13,276 nucleotides of DNA from an uncultured Oscillospiraceae bacterium (lineage in GTDB: Bacteria; Bacillota; Clostridia; Oscillospirales; Acutalibacteraceae). Shown in pieces: positions 12,581 to 13,276 of this stretch. The stretch covers positions 1-13,276 of the forward strand of contig CABUAS010000047.1 in assembly GCA_902489595.1 (NCBI GenBank), read 5' to 3'. Numbering within the stretch: position 1 is the stretch's first letter; every line of letters begins with the position of its first letter. A model generated the notes under the pieces. That model searched no databases, was not told where the DNA came from, and saw only the letters and a program-made list of their open reading frames with translations. The translations under genes and the position numbers were made by a program.

Positions 12581-13258
12581 TTGAATTACATAGATTTATT
12601 TTTTATCGTCATTTTCTTCGTGATAATATTTGCAGGTTATCTCAGGGGCTTTGCCGTGTCATTGCTAACGCTTGTGCGTACCGCAGTTTCTTTTCCTGCA
12701 TCGTTTATAATTTCATCGTTTTACGGTGACGATATTTATAATACTCTTTTTTATGAGTCGCTTTATAACAGTGTAACAGCTAAAATTGATGAAACGGGAC
12801 TCGAGAATTCGTTAACCGCCGTTTCGGAGTTTATAGACGGTCTGCCGTCATACTTTTCAAATCTAATCAGTCCGTCGTTTCCGGATATGCTCGGAAACAG
12901 CAAAGTCGATTTTGCCGATCAGATTATGAAAAGTGTTATCAATCCTATCGGCATTATGATTGTAAAAGTTGTTTTATTCATAATAGTACTTATTGCTTTT
13001 TATATAATCTTTGCAATTATAATTAAAATCATTAAGGATAAAAGTGATGATAAGGACGCACCGTTTCATAAAACAAATAAATTCCTTGGTGCCGTGTTCG
13101 GACTCGTGAAAGCAGTTATAATAGTATTTTCTGTTTCGGCAATTTTATATTTTTTTGCCGGAATAAGCGAGAAAAACGCTTTTGTTAATGAAATAGAAAC
13201 AAGTTTGTTGTATAATTTCATTATCAAATATAACCCGATTATAATTTATTTATTTTAG
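12581..13258 (+). CDS. CvpA family membrane protein
   Basis: This integral membrane protein of 225 residues belongs to the CvpA/colicin V production-like family, whose biochemical role in Firmicutes is poorly defined. Hydrophobic segments lie at about 4-19, 25-46, 122-151 and 167-195. The family signature GYLRGF (19-24) follows helix one, and NKFLGAVFGLVKAVII (166-181) matches the second conserved CvpA segment. An extramembrane region of about 70 residues lies between helices two and three, longer than in the minimal family. The start is TTG at 12581 with AGAGGTG five bases upstream, giving MNYIDLFFIV; the longer frame from 12542 would add 13 residues translated mostly from hairpin C2. Its stop overlaps the AGGAG site of the next gene. 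No promoter is visible between it and the preceding gene. Confidence 0.8.
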   Translation: MNYIDLFFIVIFFVIIFAGYLRGFAVSLLTLVRTAVSFPASFIISSFYGDDIYNTLFYESLYNSVTAKIDETGLENSLTAVSEFIDGLPSYFSNLISPSFPDMLGNSKVDFADQIMKSVINPIGIMIVKVVLFIIVLIAFYIIFAIIIKIIKDKSDDKDAPFHKTNKFLGAVFGLVKAVIIVFSVSAILYFFAGISEKNAFVNEIETSLLYNFIIKYNPIIIYLF

Positions 13259-13269
13259 GAGAATAAAAA

Positions 13270-13276
13270 ATGAGTG
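13270..13276 (+). CDS. 5' end of the next gene (truncated by window)
   Basis: An ATG at 13270 follows AGGAG (13257-13261) with eight bases of spacing, and two codons (Met-Ser) plus one base are visible before the window ends. The spacing and orientation indicate a co-transcribed downstream gene. Nothing can be said about its product. Confidence 0.6.

Overview
This window reads as an ordinary chromosomal housekeeping segment of a low-to-mid GC Gram-positive bacterium. It is most likely a member of the Clostridia, possibly an Oscillospirales/Ruminococcus-type gut organism. The evidence is AT-leaning third codon positions, strong GGAGG/GGTGA ribosome binding sites, TTG and GTG starts, extended -10 promoters, an ECF transporter module followed by truA, a protein resembling the clostridial DUF5711 family, and intergenic hairpin repeats of a kind I associate with gut Firmicutes. 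The taxonomic call is inference. I see no mobile element, phage gene, CRISPR array, rRNA or tRNA.

Left part (1-3300). A CCA-adding tRNA nucleotidyltransferase (+) converges on a cation diffusion facilitator (-), and the two share a bidirectional terminator. The transporter is divergent from a small flavoprotein (+). Both promoters can be read between them and their -35 elements overlap. The flavoprotein transcript ends in a repeat-like element that folds as a three-way junction, followed by a rho-independent terminator.

Middle part (3328-5655). A clear promoter drives ruvC-ruvA-ruvB, the complete Holliday-junction migration and resolution set. A cluster of three GTAGGG-type hairpin repeats separates ruvC from ruvA.

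Right part (5656-13276). A second cluster of five hairpins precedes a tight run of genes: glmM (peptidoglycan precursor synthesis), an RlmI-like SAM methyltransferase, ecfA1-ecfA2-ecfT (shared energy-coupling module for vitamin/metal importers, with no substrate-binding S component here) and truA (tRNA pseudouridine synthase). Stops and starts overlap or nearly touch, so translational coupling is likely. A membrane-anchored DUF5711-like protein follows. Two more hairpins separate it from a CvpA-family membrane protein, and the first two codons of another gene close the window.

The most unusual content is not in the genes. It is a family of about ten short palindromic elements in three intergenic clusters. 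All lie in the same orientation as transcription, share a GTAGGG head and usually a C(C)CG tail, and have stems that differ in sequence but remain self-complementary. They also open reading frames that falsely extend RuvA and the CvpA-like protein at the N terminus. No clearly new multi-gene system was found.
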